From: Ditylenchus dipsaci
Taxonomy: Eukaryota > Nematoda > Chromadorea > Rhabditida > Anguinidae
DNA: 64,000 nucleotides
Reading direction: 5' to 3'
Assembly (NCBI GenBank): GCA_004194705.1
Contig: SADC01000206.1
Span: forward strand, 1-64,000
A program made the position numbers and the translations under genes. The notes under the pieces are model-generated. The model worked only from the letters and a program-made list of their open reading frames with translations. It did no database searches and was not told the origin of the DNA. Shown here in pieces: positions 32,711-43,313 of this stretch (within the stretch, counting starts at the first letter, position 1; each line of letters begins with the position of its first letter).

Positions 32711-34307
32711 TACCGTATTTTTCCTAATAAAAGGGCATGCCCGCTTATTTTTCAACCCTCCTCTAGGGGTGCCCGTTTATTAGGACGTGCCCGTTAATTA
32801 GAACGTGCCCGTTTATTTTTCAACTATGGGCTGCTTGCTACTAATATTTTGGATGCAATTAGATAAATGCCATTTTGCCTTTAAATAAGACAGATATCAC
32901 ATTAAAAGGGATTGGTAGCAATTTTGTTTTGAGCGTGCGCATAACGAATTTCCCTACATTCAATCTTGGCTTAGGATGCTTTTTAGAAAAAATGAGCGAC
33001 GAAGAGCTTCAACTACGTGAAGAAGAGGGCACGCCTGTTACTCGGAAGCACCGTCGAAACTACTCAGCAGAGTACAAGCTGGAAGCAATCGACTGGGCGC
33101 ACAAGTACTCGATTAACTCTGCTGCAAAGAAGTTCACCAAGGGGATCCGTAGCCGAATTCAGGACTGGCTCAAGAACGAGGATGAGATCCGTCGTCAAGT
33201 GTCAATCTTTATCTATTACAACTTCAATTGTAAATCGTTAACTTTAGGAACTCATCTGCCGTTGGAGCGAAGCGTAAGAAGTTGGATGGAGGCGGGCGCC
33301 CACTGCTGCGACCAGAACTCGACATACAGCTGGCGGAATGGATCCGAGAGAGCAGAGAGAACAAGCTGCCAATGTCGCGAAGAATCATCAGCCTAGAAGC
33401 GACGCAACTGTTCGAGGGCACAGGACTAAAGGTAGGATATTTATCTAGTAATAGTGCTTACAATTAGTCAATTTAAGATATCCAACGGATGGTTGAACAA
33501 ATTCCTAAAGCGTCACAACTTTGTGCTCCGATGCAGGACGACTACTTGCCAGAAGCCTCCAGCGGATTACATCCAAGCGATTGCAAAGTTTATCATTTAT
33601 GTTGAGCAGCGGCGCAAAGCAGCCAAGTTTTCGGAGATCTTCGCCTTTGATGAGACTTCCATGGAGTACGACTGCACAAGCAACAGGGTCGTCGACACAA
33701 GAGGAGCAAAGGATGTAAGCAATGTATGCAATTCTAAGGCAAATGGCTAAATTTAGGTGACTGTCAGAACAACTGGGAACGAGAAATGCGGGTCACGGTC
33801 TGTCTCTGTGCCCACAGCGATCCAGGAAGATGGACCAATTGGCACACTAGCCTGGGCCATCTTCGCGAGTTCCGTTCTCAGGCGATGGCGGCCGATGGTC
33901 ACAACGACTACGAAGGTTCGGGAATCTCTGATGACGAAGCGGAGGTAGATCTCGGGGATGTGGATTCCGACGATGAGCTGATCTTAGATCAGAATGAAGA
34001 TGAGGTCGGCTACGATTTTTGATTGGCTGCTCTGAGCAATTCTACTGGTTACCTCAAGATTGTTTTAGCATTGTTGTTAATTGGAAAATAAAGCTTCTTA
34101 CCCGCATCAGAGCGCTTCTTCTTTCTACTCTTTTATTTTCTTCGTGTTCTTCTCCTTTTCACCTCGGTTCTTCTATAGTTATCCATACATTAGGGGTGCC
34201 CGTTTATTAGGACGTGCCCGTTTATTTTTCAACCCTCCTCTAGGTGCCCGTTTATTAGGACGTGCCCGTTAATTAGAACGTGCCCTTTTATTAGGAAAAA
34301 TACGGTA
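32711..34307 (+). mobile_element. Pogo/Tigger-type transposon, delimited copy
   Basis: The inverted ends taccgtatttttcctaataa and ttattaggaaaaatacggta are at 32711 and 34307, with TA beside each. Subterminal units gtgcccgtttattaggacg occur at both shoulders (32767-32820, 34194-34290). It encodes an intron-containing transposase from 32991 to 34022 that has lost the middle of its catalytic domain, so it is a non-autonomous deletion derivative. Confidence 0.9.
32991..34022 (+). pseudogene. Tigger/pogo transposase, internally deleted
   Basis: Exon 1 (32991-33200) starts MSDEELQLREEEGTPVTRKH, with a Psq/CENP-B-like helix-turn-helix (YKLEAIDWAHKYSINSAAKK). Exon 2 (33248-33431) has GGGRPLLRPELDIQLAEWI. 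Exon 3 (33478-33714) has NGWLNKFLKRHNFVLR and FAFDETSMEYDCTSN with the first catalytic Asp. Exon 4 (from 33757) begins VTVRTTGNEK, slips frame near 33786, then jumps directly to an acidic tail (SGISDDEAEVDLGDVDSDDE) ending at 34022. Comparison with the copy at 110-1299 shows that the segment with the second Asp, the Lys-rich loop and the third acidic residue is missing. An aataaa lies near 34086. Confidence 0.85.
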
Positions 34308-34916
34308 ATGTCAATAAGTCCATCCAATAAAAACAGCTGAAAAGTAATAGTTTTTATTTTCCGCATCATTTTCGATCTTCCTAGATGGTGAATCAAATCT
34401 AGCAATAAATTCATGAATCGAAGGCAGTAATGATCGTTTTGATATTAGTAAAACTAACTCTCCTTTTACATTTTTATGAAAATATGCGTATCGCCTTCGA
34501 ACATGGAATATATAGCAAGCTGATTCCGCGCCAACCAAGTATCACTATCTGCACCACCGTAAAATTGAATTATTTACGATTTCAAGTTATATAAATCAAA
34601 TAGCTCTCATATTTTTTCTGTTTGTTTGAACACACCAAGAGGCAAGGCTAATGATTCAGCGGAATGCGAATGTTCCAAGCCCCATTTTAAAAGCGCACAC
34701 CCATTTGTATGTGTGCAAAACGGCATTTGATGCAGACCAGGGCTGGAAATGTGTTTGATTGTTTTATTTGTAGATGAGCAATGTGTGGTTGCTTTGGTGC
34801 TATAGTTGTTTTTAGTTTATCTAAGAAAGAAGAAAGATGTGTTTTGGTGTAAAACGTTAATTTTCTAGTCTACTTACTCGGTGTTGTTTATTTGCAGGTA
34901 TTGTTACTATTGCAAT

Positions 34917-34993
34917 GGATGGAGATGGGACAGCAGCCACTAGCCAGACAGCCACCACAACCATCCTTCAGCCGAATTCTAACTCTAATATAG
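34917..34993 (+). CDS. Candidate N-terminal coding exon, unknown gene
   Basis: An acceptor tttgcag precedes a short leader, then ATG at 34917 opens MDGDGTAATSQTATTTILQ, ending at a gtgggc donor at 34994. The Thr/Ala/Gln-rich composition looks like the start of a nuclear or regulatory protein. No following exon is identifiable before the mariner at 35837, so the assignment rests on splice signals and composition only. Confidence 0.35.
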
Positions 34994-35836
34994 GTGGGCC
35001 ACAAGTTTTGACTGTTTATAAATCTTAAAGTTAAGATAAAGTGCATTTGTGCAGTAAAAATATAAATTCCATAGTATTAGTGTCTCTTTTTGTTCAATAT
35101 CATGAGCTAAAAATGTATCAAAAAGGTACCAATAGGAATTATATATTTTGTAGATTTATTTGAGAAAAGGGCGGCTGTTGAAGGGCTCGCAAGCAACGCA
35201 AATAGACCATTAAACACAGAAATCGACGCGTCATACTTTATATTATAGCCAGGTCGTTGATATAGTTGCGTCTCCCTAGCGACTGGAACGGCTACTGCTG
35301 ATTTTGGCATACCGAAATCGCGCACCAGTTTTTAATATTATTATTTTCAAACACACAGCTGCAGATTCTCAGATTTTATTCGTAAATGATTTTAAAGAAA
35401 ACGGTTAGAAAATAGGTAGAAAACCACCAGGTGGCCATCCCGAGTTGACTCAAGTTCAAAAACTAGGATTACTGGGAAATTTCCGAAAAACCAACTTATA
35501 ACCAAAAAATCTTTCTGTGAATGCATTTTGACAAACTATAACAGGATTCCACCAACCGGTAATCACACGTACCGAAATAGGAAAGAAACCAAACTGCCCA
35601 CAGTACACCAACTTTTGTTGAGAATTAATGTTCAATCCTCAAGTCGAAAAATATAGGAGGTTTGGTAATTTGTTGAATGTGTGTGTGTAGATTTAGAGTG
35701 TGATGTTCACACAATATTTAATTTTGCACACAATATTTTGTTAGAAAAATAGAGAGCAAGAGCTGAAATATATTGAAACCAAATCGAGAAAGATACGGAA
35801 TGAAAAAGTTTTAGAAAAAGAAGTTGTTTGCTAATA

Positions 35837-36576
35837 TTAGGTTGTAACATAAGTTCCAGCGTTTTTATTTGACGGTATCTCCTGACACGAATGATTGCTG
35901 CCTTGTGCCATTTATTTACCAAAATGAAGCCCTGTATTTGCTCTTTCATACGCGCTATTTTACCTTGTGTGCTTTTAATTTTTAATCAGTTATAGGCAAT
36001 TGAAATGGATTGTCAAGTTGACAAAAAATCACATTTTCGACACCTTCTTCTTTTGCTTTAATCGAGGCAAAAGCTGCACAAGCTGCTCGGAAATTTGCGC
36101 TGTGTACGGAGAGGCTGCTATTGCGAAAGCACTGCGTGAATGGTTTGCCAATTCAAAAGGGAATCTTTGTGACCTTGAAAGACGCTTCCCGCTCCGGCCG
36201 TCCAGTCGAGTTTGATGAGGACCGTCTGGAGTCAAAAAGCTCTTCTTGAGCTCGGATGGGAGTGTTACTGCACCCGCCATTCTCCCGATCTGGCCTAGTG
36301 ACTACTATCTTTTCCTCTGCCTTTCCAATGACTTGCGCGGAGTTACGTTTGAAAATAATGAGGAACTCGAAGATTGGCTTCAAGATTGGTTCGACTCTCG
36401 ACCTGGTGACTTTGGCGGAAGGGAATCGACAAATTGCCGGAAAAGGAAGGAAGTTAATAAAACGATGGGACTACATCTACTGAATGATATGCAACTGTTG
36501 ATGTATGTTTCTTTTATGAAACACCAATAAAATTTGAAAATTCCAAAAAACGCTGGGAACTTATGTTACAACCTAA
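35837..36576 (+). mobile_element. Mariner transposon, internally deleted
   Basis: The inverted ends ttaggttgtaacataagttc and aacttatgttacaacctaa have TA on both sides (35835-35836, 36577-36578). At 740 bp it is shorter than a usual mariner (about 1.3 kb). It holds the two ends of a transposase. Confidence 0.9.
36060..36480 (+). pseudogene. Mariner transposase fragments
   Basis: The first part (36060-36220) reads AREWF-like sequence, then GNFDLKD-like words and GRPVEFDEDRLES, the N-terminal DNA-binding region, across frame slips. After the deletion the C-terminal part (36246-36480) has WPSDYYLFLCLSNDLRG, containing the third catalytic Asp of the DD34D triad, and EELEDWLQDWFDSRP. The first two catalytic residues are missing. 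Confidence 0.75.
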
Positions 36577-36683
36577 TAAATGTTACAAAAAGCAGCTATT
36601 TTACAGATTTATATGATAAGATACGGAGAAAAGGCTGTTCTGATAAAACAGCCTTTTCTTCCGGGGAAAAAAGAAACGATTAA

Positions 36684-37654
36684 AAGGGCATGCTCGCGCC
36701 CGATGCAATAATTCTTGCATTTCAAATTCGCGGTACCAGGCACGCCAGAGATTTTAAATTCAAAATCGAATTTGAAATTATTTTGAATGTTTTCTCGCTC
36801 GGACTGCTTGCTATAACTCTGGCTGAATTTATTTTAGTTCGGAAATACGATAATTTCATTGCTATGAGATAGGAATTAGTGTTCCTACGCGTCTTCGGCT
36901 TCACTCGGATATATAGAAGAGAATCCGTGGAGGAGACGTGCGAGTGTGTTGAGGATTTTTTAGTTCAAATACGGAAATGGACGTCTCTTGTTTGACCTTG
37001 GGCAAGGGAGTCTCAGCTCTCTCACTAGCACCACCTCCGTTCCCTACACACTGACCGTTTTCATAATGGTCGTGGAAGCGAGTGAGCGTTGTTGTTGAGC
37101 TCATTGAAGAGAGACTGCTCCTAGAGCCATTAGCATAGACAGCAAAATCTCTTGACGAATAATCGAACCAATCGCACACCATTCTTCAGGCCTGAATCAG
37201 AGCAGCGTCTTCCAAGCACATCCTTATTAGAAAAGACAAACCTTGATCATCAAGATGAGCTGAGCCCGAGAGCAGAAAGCGTGAGGCGTCCATTTACATG
37301 TACCTAAAATACACAAGAGAAAAAAAAGCAAAAGACGGCTAAAAATTTGAAAAAAGCTTATCTAATGCTAGATGTCATGTGCTTAGTCATCTGTCAAGTG
37401 CTTGGTCATAGCGGCTGGAAATCAAATAATAAATAAAAGATAATACTGGCTTTCGACTTCAACATTTCCTACCAAAACAGCCGATGGGTCAGATTCGTAT
37501 AAGCAGATCCAAAAAAGGCAAGCGAAAGTATCGACACGCTAGGAGAAAACATTCAAATGATTTCAAAAACGATTTTGAAATTCAAATCTCTGGCGTGCCT
37601 GGTACCCGCGAATTTGAATTGCAAGAATTATTGCATCGGCGCGAGCATGCCCCT
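36684..37654. mobile_element. TTAA-flanked fold-back carrying unrelated central sequence
   Basis: TTAA at 36680-36683 and 37655-37658 flanks inverted ends aagggcatgctcgcgcccga and gatgcaataattcttgcatt with their inverse at 37590-37654. The arms are about 190 bp (including ttttgaatgttttctc). The centre (about 36880-37460) is not inverted and includes a good minus-strand coding exon. The end word gggcatgc relates it to element F. Confidence 0.75.
36901..37182 (-). CDS. Ser/Thr-rich coding exon inside a fold-back element
   Basis: The minus-strand frame reads VCDWFDYSSRDFAVYANGSR, then LSSMSSTTTLTRFHDHYENG and PLPKVKQETSISVFELK, with no stop for about 90 codons and an acceptor-like tgattcag just upstream. 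The composition suggests a disordered cytoplasmic region of a host protein. Its position between the arms of the fold-back suggests capture, though an old host exon into which the arms were built cannot be excluded. Family not recognised. Confidence 0.4.
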   Translation of the reverse strand: MVCDWFDYSSRDFAVYANGSRSSLSSMSSTTTLTRFHDHYENGQCVGNGGGASERAETPLPKVKQETSISVFELKNPQHTRTSPPRILFYISE

Positions 37655-37657
37655 TTA

Positions 37658-37814
37658 ATAAAAAAAACATTTTTTATTTTCCACTCGAATTTTATGTTCG
37701 ACATTCTGGGGGGTGTAGAAGGAGCTTCTTCGGCACACTTGGAGCATGACCAGATGATGACCGAAATGAGAAGTGATAGGGAAGACTGCCTGCGAGTATT
37801 GTTATGCAGCTGAG
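37658..37814 (+). repeat. Exon-like block, copy 1 of a 155-bp duplication
   Basis: The sequence from aataaaaaaaacattttt to gtatgcagctgag recurs at 42004-42157 with few changes. The frame reads FDILGGVEGASSAHLEHDQ, then MMTEMRSDREDCLRVL in both copies (one Met to Ile, one Leu to Val), and an acceptor-like ggtgtag precedes the conserved part. This may be a duplicated host exon. Both copies end at the same hAT insertion site. Confidence 0.5.
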
Positions 37815-37988
37815 CAGGATTATTCAAGCGCCGGCGCTAAGCCGGCACTCCGCCGGGTTCAGAATTAGCGCCGGCGCCAGCTAAGCGCATGGGGTTCAGA
37901 ATTAACGCCGGCGCCAGCTAAGCGTCGGCGCTTAAGCGCCGGCGCTTAGCCGGCGCTCCGCCGGGTAGCCGGCGCTTAAACAATCCTG
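37815..37988. mobile_element. hAT MITE with gcgccggcgcttag words
   Basis: A perfect 8-bp duplication cagctgag (37807-37814, 37989-37996) flanks ends caggattattcaagcgccgg and, inverted, caggattgtttaagcgccgg. The 174-bp body is GC-rich repeats of the kind also seen at the ends of the hAT at 1340-2530. Confidence 0.85.
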
Positions 37989-38069
37989 CAGCTGAGTGGG
38001 TTAACAGCCAGATTTGCTACAGTGGAACCTCTAGTTGCACACCACAAAAGTTTTTGAGCAAAAGCCAAC

Positions 38070-38480
38070 GTCAGACATGCAAGAAAAGCCGAAAACTTTT
38101 TATTTTGAGCATGCTGTTTCCACCTCGATGGGCAGTTGCATTTGAGTGTCGATTAAAAACAAATGTGGTTTGAGCGAGATAGCGAACTTTGGCTTTGATA
38201 AATCGCAGAACGTAAACTGTTTTTTCTTGGCTTTGTCCAGCACTCCCAAACGTCCCAAACAAATTTTGACTTCCACAAATACTGCATAAAAAATTGGCAG
38301 GAAGCAGTAGCAGAAGAGTGAAAATCTTATTGGTTGCTGGCTCTTTCGATAGCTGTGGTGGTTTATTTTGGCAGCTTTTTCGGGGCGATGACTGGATGAT
38401 TTTGTTGTTGGCTGCTTTTGTGCAGCTGGGGGCAGTTTTGAAAACATATGGCGAGCTCTTCATCTTGAGCAGTGTTATAT
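38070..38480 (-). CDS. Possible minus-strand exon, unknown protein
   Basis: The frame from about 38447 to 38100 includes FVEVKICLGRLGVLDKAKKK followed by QFTFCDLSKPKFAISLKPHL and ends ETACSK. A second frame overlaps it in part, so the true frame is uncertain. It may belong with the coding-looking minus-strand pieces at 38490-38784 (AEFADAHANKKAESHKK) and the CCHC piece at 39342-39480. No family recognised. Confidence 0.3.
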
Positions 38481-38970
38481 GGCCATTCTGCCGCTACATT
38501 GAGTTAGTCTAGTGGTTGATCAGCAGTAGTATCACCATCAATCACTACTATCAAATGGCTATCAATCTCTGGATTTCCCCTTTTCATCATCCCTCGTGGT
38601 AGAGGTTTTTGACGAAATTGGTCAGGTTTCAAATGCAAATCTGGCTGTTGTGATCAGTTGTTCAGAGACCGCTTCACTTTTTTATGAGACTCAGCTTTTT
38701 TGTTGGCATGAGCATCAGCGAATTCTGCCTTTTCTAGAGATAACCACTCAAAACTTGATCGTTGAACTGCACATCCAGGTTTGATGGGGGTCAACTATCT
38801 TAGGCAGATTTATGCAGACTGCTTGATAGGTCTCTAGCTGATTTTGTGTGGCATCTGAATCTGGCTTGAATCGGCCCATGTCTTCATTGTATACAGAGAC
38901 TTCAAAGCTTTTAAAAACACCATTACTTCGAGTGAGTTTTCGCTGAAAGCGCTAATTTCAGGCACACATA

Positions 38971-39220
38971 TACCGTAATTCCTCTAATAAGCCGCCCCCC
39001 CCCCTCTGGTTCAAAATCGTGTTCTTGGCATTGTGTTTTTGACCCATTTTTTGAAGACTCCTCTTTGGCAAGTTACCCCTCAATTTGTAGCCAGTGAGAT
39101 GAGCTACAAAATAGATGGTGACTTGCCTAACAGTGGTTTTCAAAACATAGGTCAAAACACAATGCCAGAAAACCCGTTTTTTGAATTTAGGGGGGGCGGC
39201 TTATTAGAGGAATTACGGTA
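38971..39220. mobile_element. Tigger-like MITE
   Basis: The inverted ends taccgtaattcctctaataa and ttattagaggaattacggta are flanked by TA. The ends share the taccgtaa start and taataa core of the Tigger at 32711. The 250-bp body has inverted inner arms (gtcaaaacacaatgcc). No gene. Confidence 0.8.
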
Positions 39221-39341
39221 TTTGAGATTGAAATTGTAGATTTCTGTGCCTGATTTGCTGACTTCTATTGTTTGTCTCAACTTCAAATTTCGCGTTGAAT
39301 GGACAGAGACGCCTGAATGCTCCAAGACTGACAGTTGTGGG

Positions 39342-39480
39342 TCAGCCGCAACTTCGGCAACTTTTGCATATGAGATTTATATTGCACTGATCAGTTGCAT
39401 GCCCTCTTCTAGCGCATTTATTGCATCTCTCATCTTCTTCAGCTTCAGCAAGTCGCTGTTCTAGAGAGCCAAAAGATGCA
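39342..39480 (-). CDS. CCHC zinc-knuckle fragment
   Basis: The minus-strand frame reads LEQRLAEAEEDER, a short coiled coil, then CNKCARRGHATDQC, a perfect C-x2-C-x4-H-x4-C zinc knuckle, and stops soon after. Zinc knuckles occur in retroelement Gag proteins and in host RNA-binding proteins. No reverse transcriptase or other retroelement domain is visible nearby, so the origin is open. The complete MULE inserted directly upstream on this strand. Confidence 0.4.
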
Positions 39481-39489
39481 CAGTCAGCG

Positions 39490-41931
39490 CGTACACAGAC
39501 ACTTTGCCGCATGACACTTTGCCGCATGACACTTTGCCGCAGACACTTTGCGCAAGACACTTTGCCGCAGACACTTTGCGCAAGACACTTACCGCAAGAC
39601 ACTTTGCCGCAGACACTTTGCGCGCGATTATTCTCGAGTTTTCACTCACAATGTTTTTTAATTTTAATTTGTCTTCTGCAGACTTTTTGTTGAAATTTTC
39701 CTTACTCATTCTGTTGTTCAATATTCGTTTCTGTTTGTCAGAAATGGAGCTGCTTTTTTATTTGCTCAATCGTTTCCTTCGGTTCATCAATACTATTTAC
39801 AGAAATCGCAATGGCTTTGAACGTTGATTTTGACTGGCTTGCTAACGTGTTTGGCGTCGTTGATGCTCAAAGAGGCTCTCCGCAAATTTTGCAGGTTGAT
39901 TGTCTATTAGCGAGTTTTTTTTCTTTATCTGTAATTTAGGGCCAGCTTACAAGATCAAGCAAAGGCAATGATATAATGAATGTCAGTGGCTTCGAATACA
40001 AAAAGACAGACTCGTGAATATGGGACAAACACAGAATTGGCGCTGCATGAAAGCTCGATGTCGTGGAACTGCTAAGACGAATGCTGGCTCAGCTGAAAAC
40101 ATCCGATTTTTGAATACTCACACTTGTGTGCAGAGTCCGAATGCCTTTGTCGTAAGTTTTGTGAAATCAGATGCTGTTTTACATTAAGTTTATGATTTTA
40201 GCGCAGAGAAGTCGTCGTCAGAGCCAGAAGAGACGCTGTCAGCAACTTAAGATATTCCTCCAAAACAGTGGTTGCTGGGGTCAGAAACGGCTTAACAGAC
40301 GAAGAGATCGTGGCAGTGCCGTCAATGCAAGCTCTACAGAAGCAAGTACAGCGCAGCAGACAGCCTGTGGGTGCCAACAGCGTTGACAAGGCGGTGGATC
40401 AAGTGACTTGGTTAGACTTCTTCAAGCAGACTGAGCAGGGTTTGCCCTTCATGATTCACAATTCAAAGTAAGGGTTTAACCTTAGTTTCAAGTGCAAGAC
40501 AAGTGGATTTTAGGGATACTGAAGCAGGGCTACCAATCTTCTTTGTGTTTCTATCCAATCAGGACAACGTCTCCTTCGTGATAATCGTCGCTGGGCAGTG
40601 GATGGCACGTTCTACTGCGCTCCGCCTCAATTCAGTCAGCTATACACGGTCAATGTCTTTGCCTATGATACAACTCTCCCTTGCGTTTATGCTCTTTTGC
40701 CGGACAAGACGACAGAGACCTATATCCGACTCTTCGCGTCTTGCATGGATTGGGCCTTACTCCTCAATCAATTATGGCTGGTTTGTTTTACTTTTTTTAT
40801 GAAGTTCACTTTGACTATTAGACTTCGAATCAGCAGCGATCAATGCGGCTTCGCAGATGTTCGGAAATAATGTTGTATTCAACTTTTGTCTTTTCCACTT
40901 GGTCAAGAATGCTTTTTCGCATGTTGAGTCAAAGCACCTGCAGCCAGCTTATGAGGATGAAAATGCCATAGCTTTTCTTCGATGTCTCCCAGCGCTTGCC
41001 TTTCTGCCAGCTGGCGAAGTTGAGGATGGTTTTGATGCGGTTAAAGAAGCTTTGGAGGGAATGGAACTGTTCGAGGAACTCGGATTAGATGGGAAATTGC
41101 AAGGTAAACAAGGTTTAAAATTTCATCATAACACACATCCATCACAGAATACCTCGGATACTTTGAAAAGACTTATATTCGCCGTCGAGTTCGTGGAGTG
41201 ATGACTGAAGCACTGTTTCCAATCGCCTACTGGAATTGCCATGTTGCTGCGCTAAAAGAATTGCCTCGCACTAACAATCATCTTGAGGGCTGGCACAAGG
41301 GATTCAACGAACGCTTTGGAAGAGCACATTTGCCGCTGAGCCAGTTTATTATTCGTTTGAAAGCTGAGGAAGAGGAGACGCGCCAATTGGTTGTTAGGTT
41401 TGAAATTTTTTTGATTAGCTGCTGGATGATTATTTTGATTAGGTTGATTGCATGTTTCAATAAAATTTCATTTAGAGCTCGGGTAAATCCTGTTGAAGCA
41501 CTTCGTCAAGCTCGTCGGCCGCAATATTTGAGGCGTGATGCAAATCTCAAAGCTCTGACGCAAGGTTATCAGACTGCAAATAGAATTGAGTTTTTAAGGG
41601 CTGTGCAGCATCACTTGTCTAAGTTCGCCTTTGTCAGAGATGGAGCCCAAGACTATGAAGCCGGAGATGGAGAATCTGATGAAGAAGAAAATATTTAAAG
41701 AACTGTTGATCTTACATTGTTTGTTAAATTTTGTTGTTGTCATCGATGAGTTTGTGGTTGCTAACTTGTTTGAGAAATAAATTATGAGTTTATTTGAAAA
41801 CGCAAAAATGCGGCAAAGTGTCTGCGGCAAAATGTCTTGCGGCAAAGTGTCTTGCGGCAAAGTGTCTTGCGGCAAAGTGTCCGCGGCAAAGTGTCTGCGG
41901 CAAAGTGTCATGCGGCAAAGTGTCCAGGAAC
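39490..41931 (+). mobile_element. MULE with gacactttgccgc arrays, nearly complete
   Basis: A perfect 9-bp duplication cagtcagcg (39481-39489, 41932-41940) flanks inverted ends. The terminal arrays repeat gacactttgccgc(a/at) on the left (39500-39630) and gcggcaaagtgtc on the right (41812-41925). Between them a full-length FLYWCH-MULE transposase lies in forward orientation, ending about 110 bp before the right array. This is the reference element for the array-TIR MULE clan in the window. Confidence 0.92.
39811..41697 (+). CDS. FLYWCH-type MULE transposase
   Basis: Exon 1 (39811-39894) starts MALNVDFDWLANVFGVVDAQ. Exon 2 (from about 39940) has SSKGNDIMNVSGFEY and NWRCMKARCRGTAKT, the Cys pair of a FLYWCH zinc finger, then NTHTC. 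Exon 3 (about 40201-40468) reads RREVVVRARRDAVSNLRY. The catalytic region has RRWAVDGTFYCAPPQF (first Asp, about 40592), DFESAAINAASQMF (second acidic site) and TNNHLEGWHKGFNERFG (Glu, about 41270). The tail RRPQYLRRDANLKAL is followed by a stop at 41695-41697 and aataaa at 41776. Introns are 40-60 bp. Two one-base slips (near 40017 and 40561) break the frame as read. All DDE motifs are present, so this may be active if the slips are sequence errors. Confidence 0.85.
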
Positions 41932-42003
41932 CAGTCAGCGGCCAATGTTCAGCTCCACAAAGCCAACAGGGGTTAGTTCGGCCTTGAATTTGCGGAACAA
42001 TTT

Positions 42004-42210
42004 AATAAAAAAAACATTTTTTTATTTTCCACTCGAATTTTATGTTCGACATTCTGGGGGTGTAGAAGGAGCTTCTTCGGCACACTTGGAGCATGACCAG
42101 ATCATGACCGAAATGAGAAGTGATAGGGAAGACTGCCTGCGAGTATTGGTATGCAGCTGAGCAGGATTATTTAAGCGCCGGCGCTTAGCCGGATTAAACA
42201 ATCCTGAGCA
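42004..42210 (+). repeat. Exon-like block, copy 2, with truncated hAT MITE
   Basis: This repeats 37658-37814 and then continues into only about 55 bp of the hAT MITE (caggattatttaagcgccgg to aaacaatcctg), with no right-hand duplication. The copy therefore arose after the MITE had inserted, and the MITE was later shortened or recombined. Confidence 0.55.
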
Positions 42211-42648
42211 CAATCCCTTCCAAGAAGTACTCTACGGCTAACTTTTTATCCGAGATACGATAGCACTTATTCAAAAAAAAGTTTGCACATTTCACGGTTC
42301 TTTTCTATTATCGGGACCACCCCTCTGAAATTATTTATCCACAGTTATCCGAAGAACATTACATTGGCGTACCCAGGGTGGGGCTAGCCGGGCTATAGCC
42401 CATCCCATCAGGAATTAATAATTAGGATTAGTTCCTCCCGTCAGGGAAAATTTCGCAATCATGTGTACGCCTCTTGAACCTTATTATAAAGGTGACCTTG
42501 TTATAAAAGTATGCACATTTCACTTTCGACCACATCGACCCACATTGACAACCCGGTACCAAGACATTTTATTTGAACAATATATTAACGGGTCTACAAT
42601 AGTTTCGACAAATATAGTCTGTAGAGAACACTTCCTTAAGCAGGCTGT

Positions 42649-43313
42649 CTAGACCTTGTTGAAAGCGACCACATCCACTGACTGAACCAGATCTTCGTTG
42701 GCAGTGATTTCTTCCTCCAACCAGTCCGTTGAAACTTTCTCGTCCTCAATGACACAGATGATCTGAAAGCAGAAGAAATAGAATTGAATCATAACATCGA
42801 TCTACCAAATACACAAACCTGCAGCTTGTTGAGTCCATAGGCAACTGGCACGACTTTAGAGGTTCCCCAGACGAGACCGTCCTTCTCAATAGCGCGCACC
42901 TTCTCTTCGATCTGCTTGACGTCAATGGTATCTGCAAATAGAAAATTAACAAATGAATGGGAACACAAAAATTCACGGACCGTCCACGGCTTCACATCGT
43001 AGATGACGGTCGACTTGGCGATGACACCTGGCTTCTTGGCTTTCTTGTCAGCATAGGCCTTAAGACGCTCCTGAACCAGACGCTCCTTGTCTTCATCCTC
43101 TTCACTGTCATCATCGCCAAAGAGCTCGAAGTCGGCATCAGCTTTCTGACCAGCCACAGCAGCGGAGATTTCATCAGACAAGACCTTCAGATCCGGAACC
43201 AATTGAATTTCAACGCTGCCTTCTTCCAGAATTTCGGCCGTGGCAGTCGATTCGGAAGTCACAGCGATATTACTCTGCTCGGAAACCATGTCTTTGAAGT
43301 TTTGAACGCGAAG
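42649..43313 (-). CDS. Translation elongation factor eEF1B beta/delta (nucleotide exchange factor)
   Basis: Minus-strand exons are 43313-42981, 42931-42819 and 42762-42649. The protein shows the acidic CAGI region [18 protein letters not shown], the lysine stretch [11 protein letters not shown], and the exchange domain [50 protein letters not shown] and [14 protein letters not shown] before the stop. The domain reloads eEF1A with GTP. The first visible exon opens after ctgtttttag with [10 protein letters not shown], which resembles the zipper region of the delta form; an N-terminal exon upstream is not identified. At the first exon junction one G is missing: the family sequence W-D-D-T-I-D needs tgg gac g, but the window has tggacg. 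Otherwise the gene looks intact and functional. Confidence 0.92.

Noticed and set aside
36722..36904. Minus-strand frame in the arm of the TTAA fold-back
   Set aside because: It lies in the inverted arm and overlaps a plus-strand frame, with no coding composition.
39342..39480. A retrovirus-like Gag gene
   Set aside because: The zinc knuckle is convincing, but no protease, reverse transcriptase, integrase or terminal repeats are visible nearby. It is reported only as a CCHC fragment.
39490..39640. Regularly spaced repeats resembling a CRISPR array
   Set aside because: The repeats are directly abutting with no unique spacers, they recur inverted at 41812-41925, and this is eukaryotic DNA. 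They are MULE termini.
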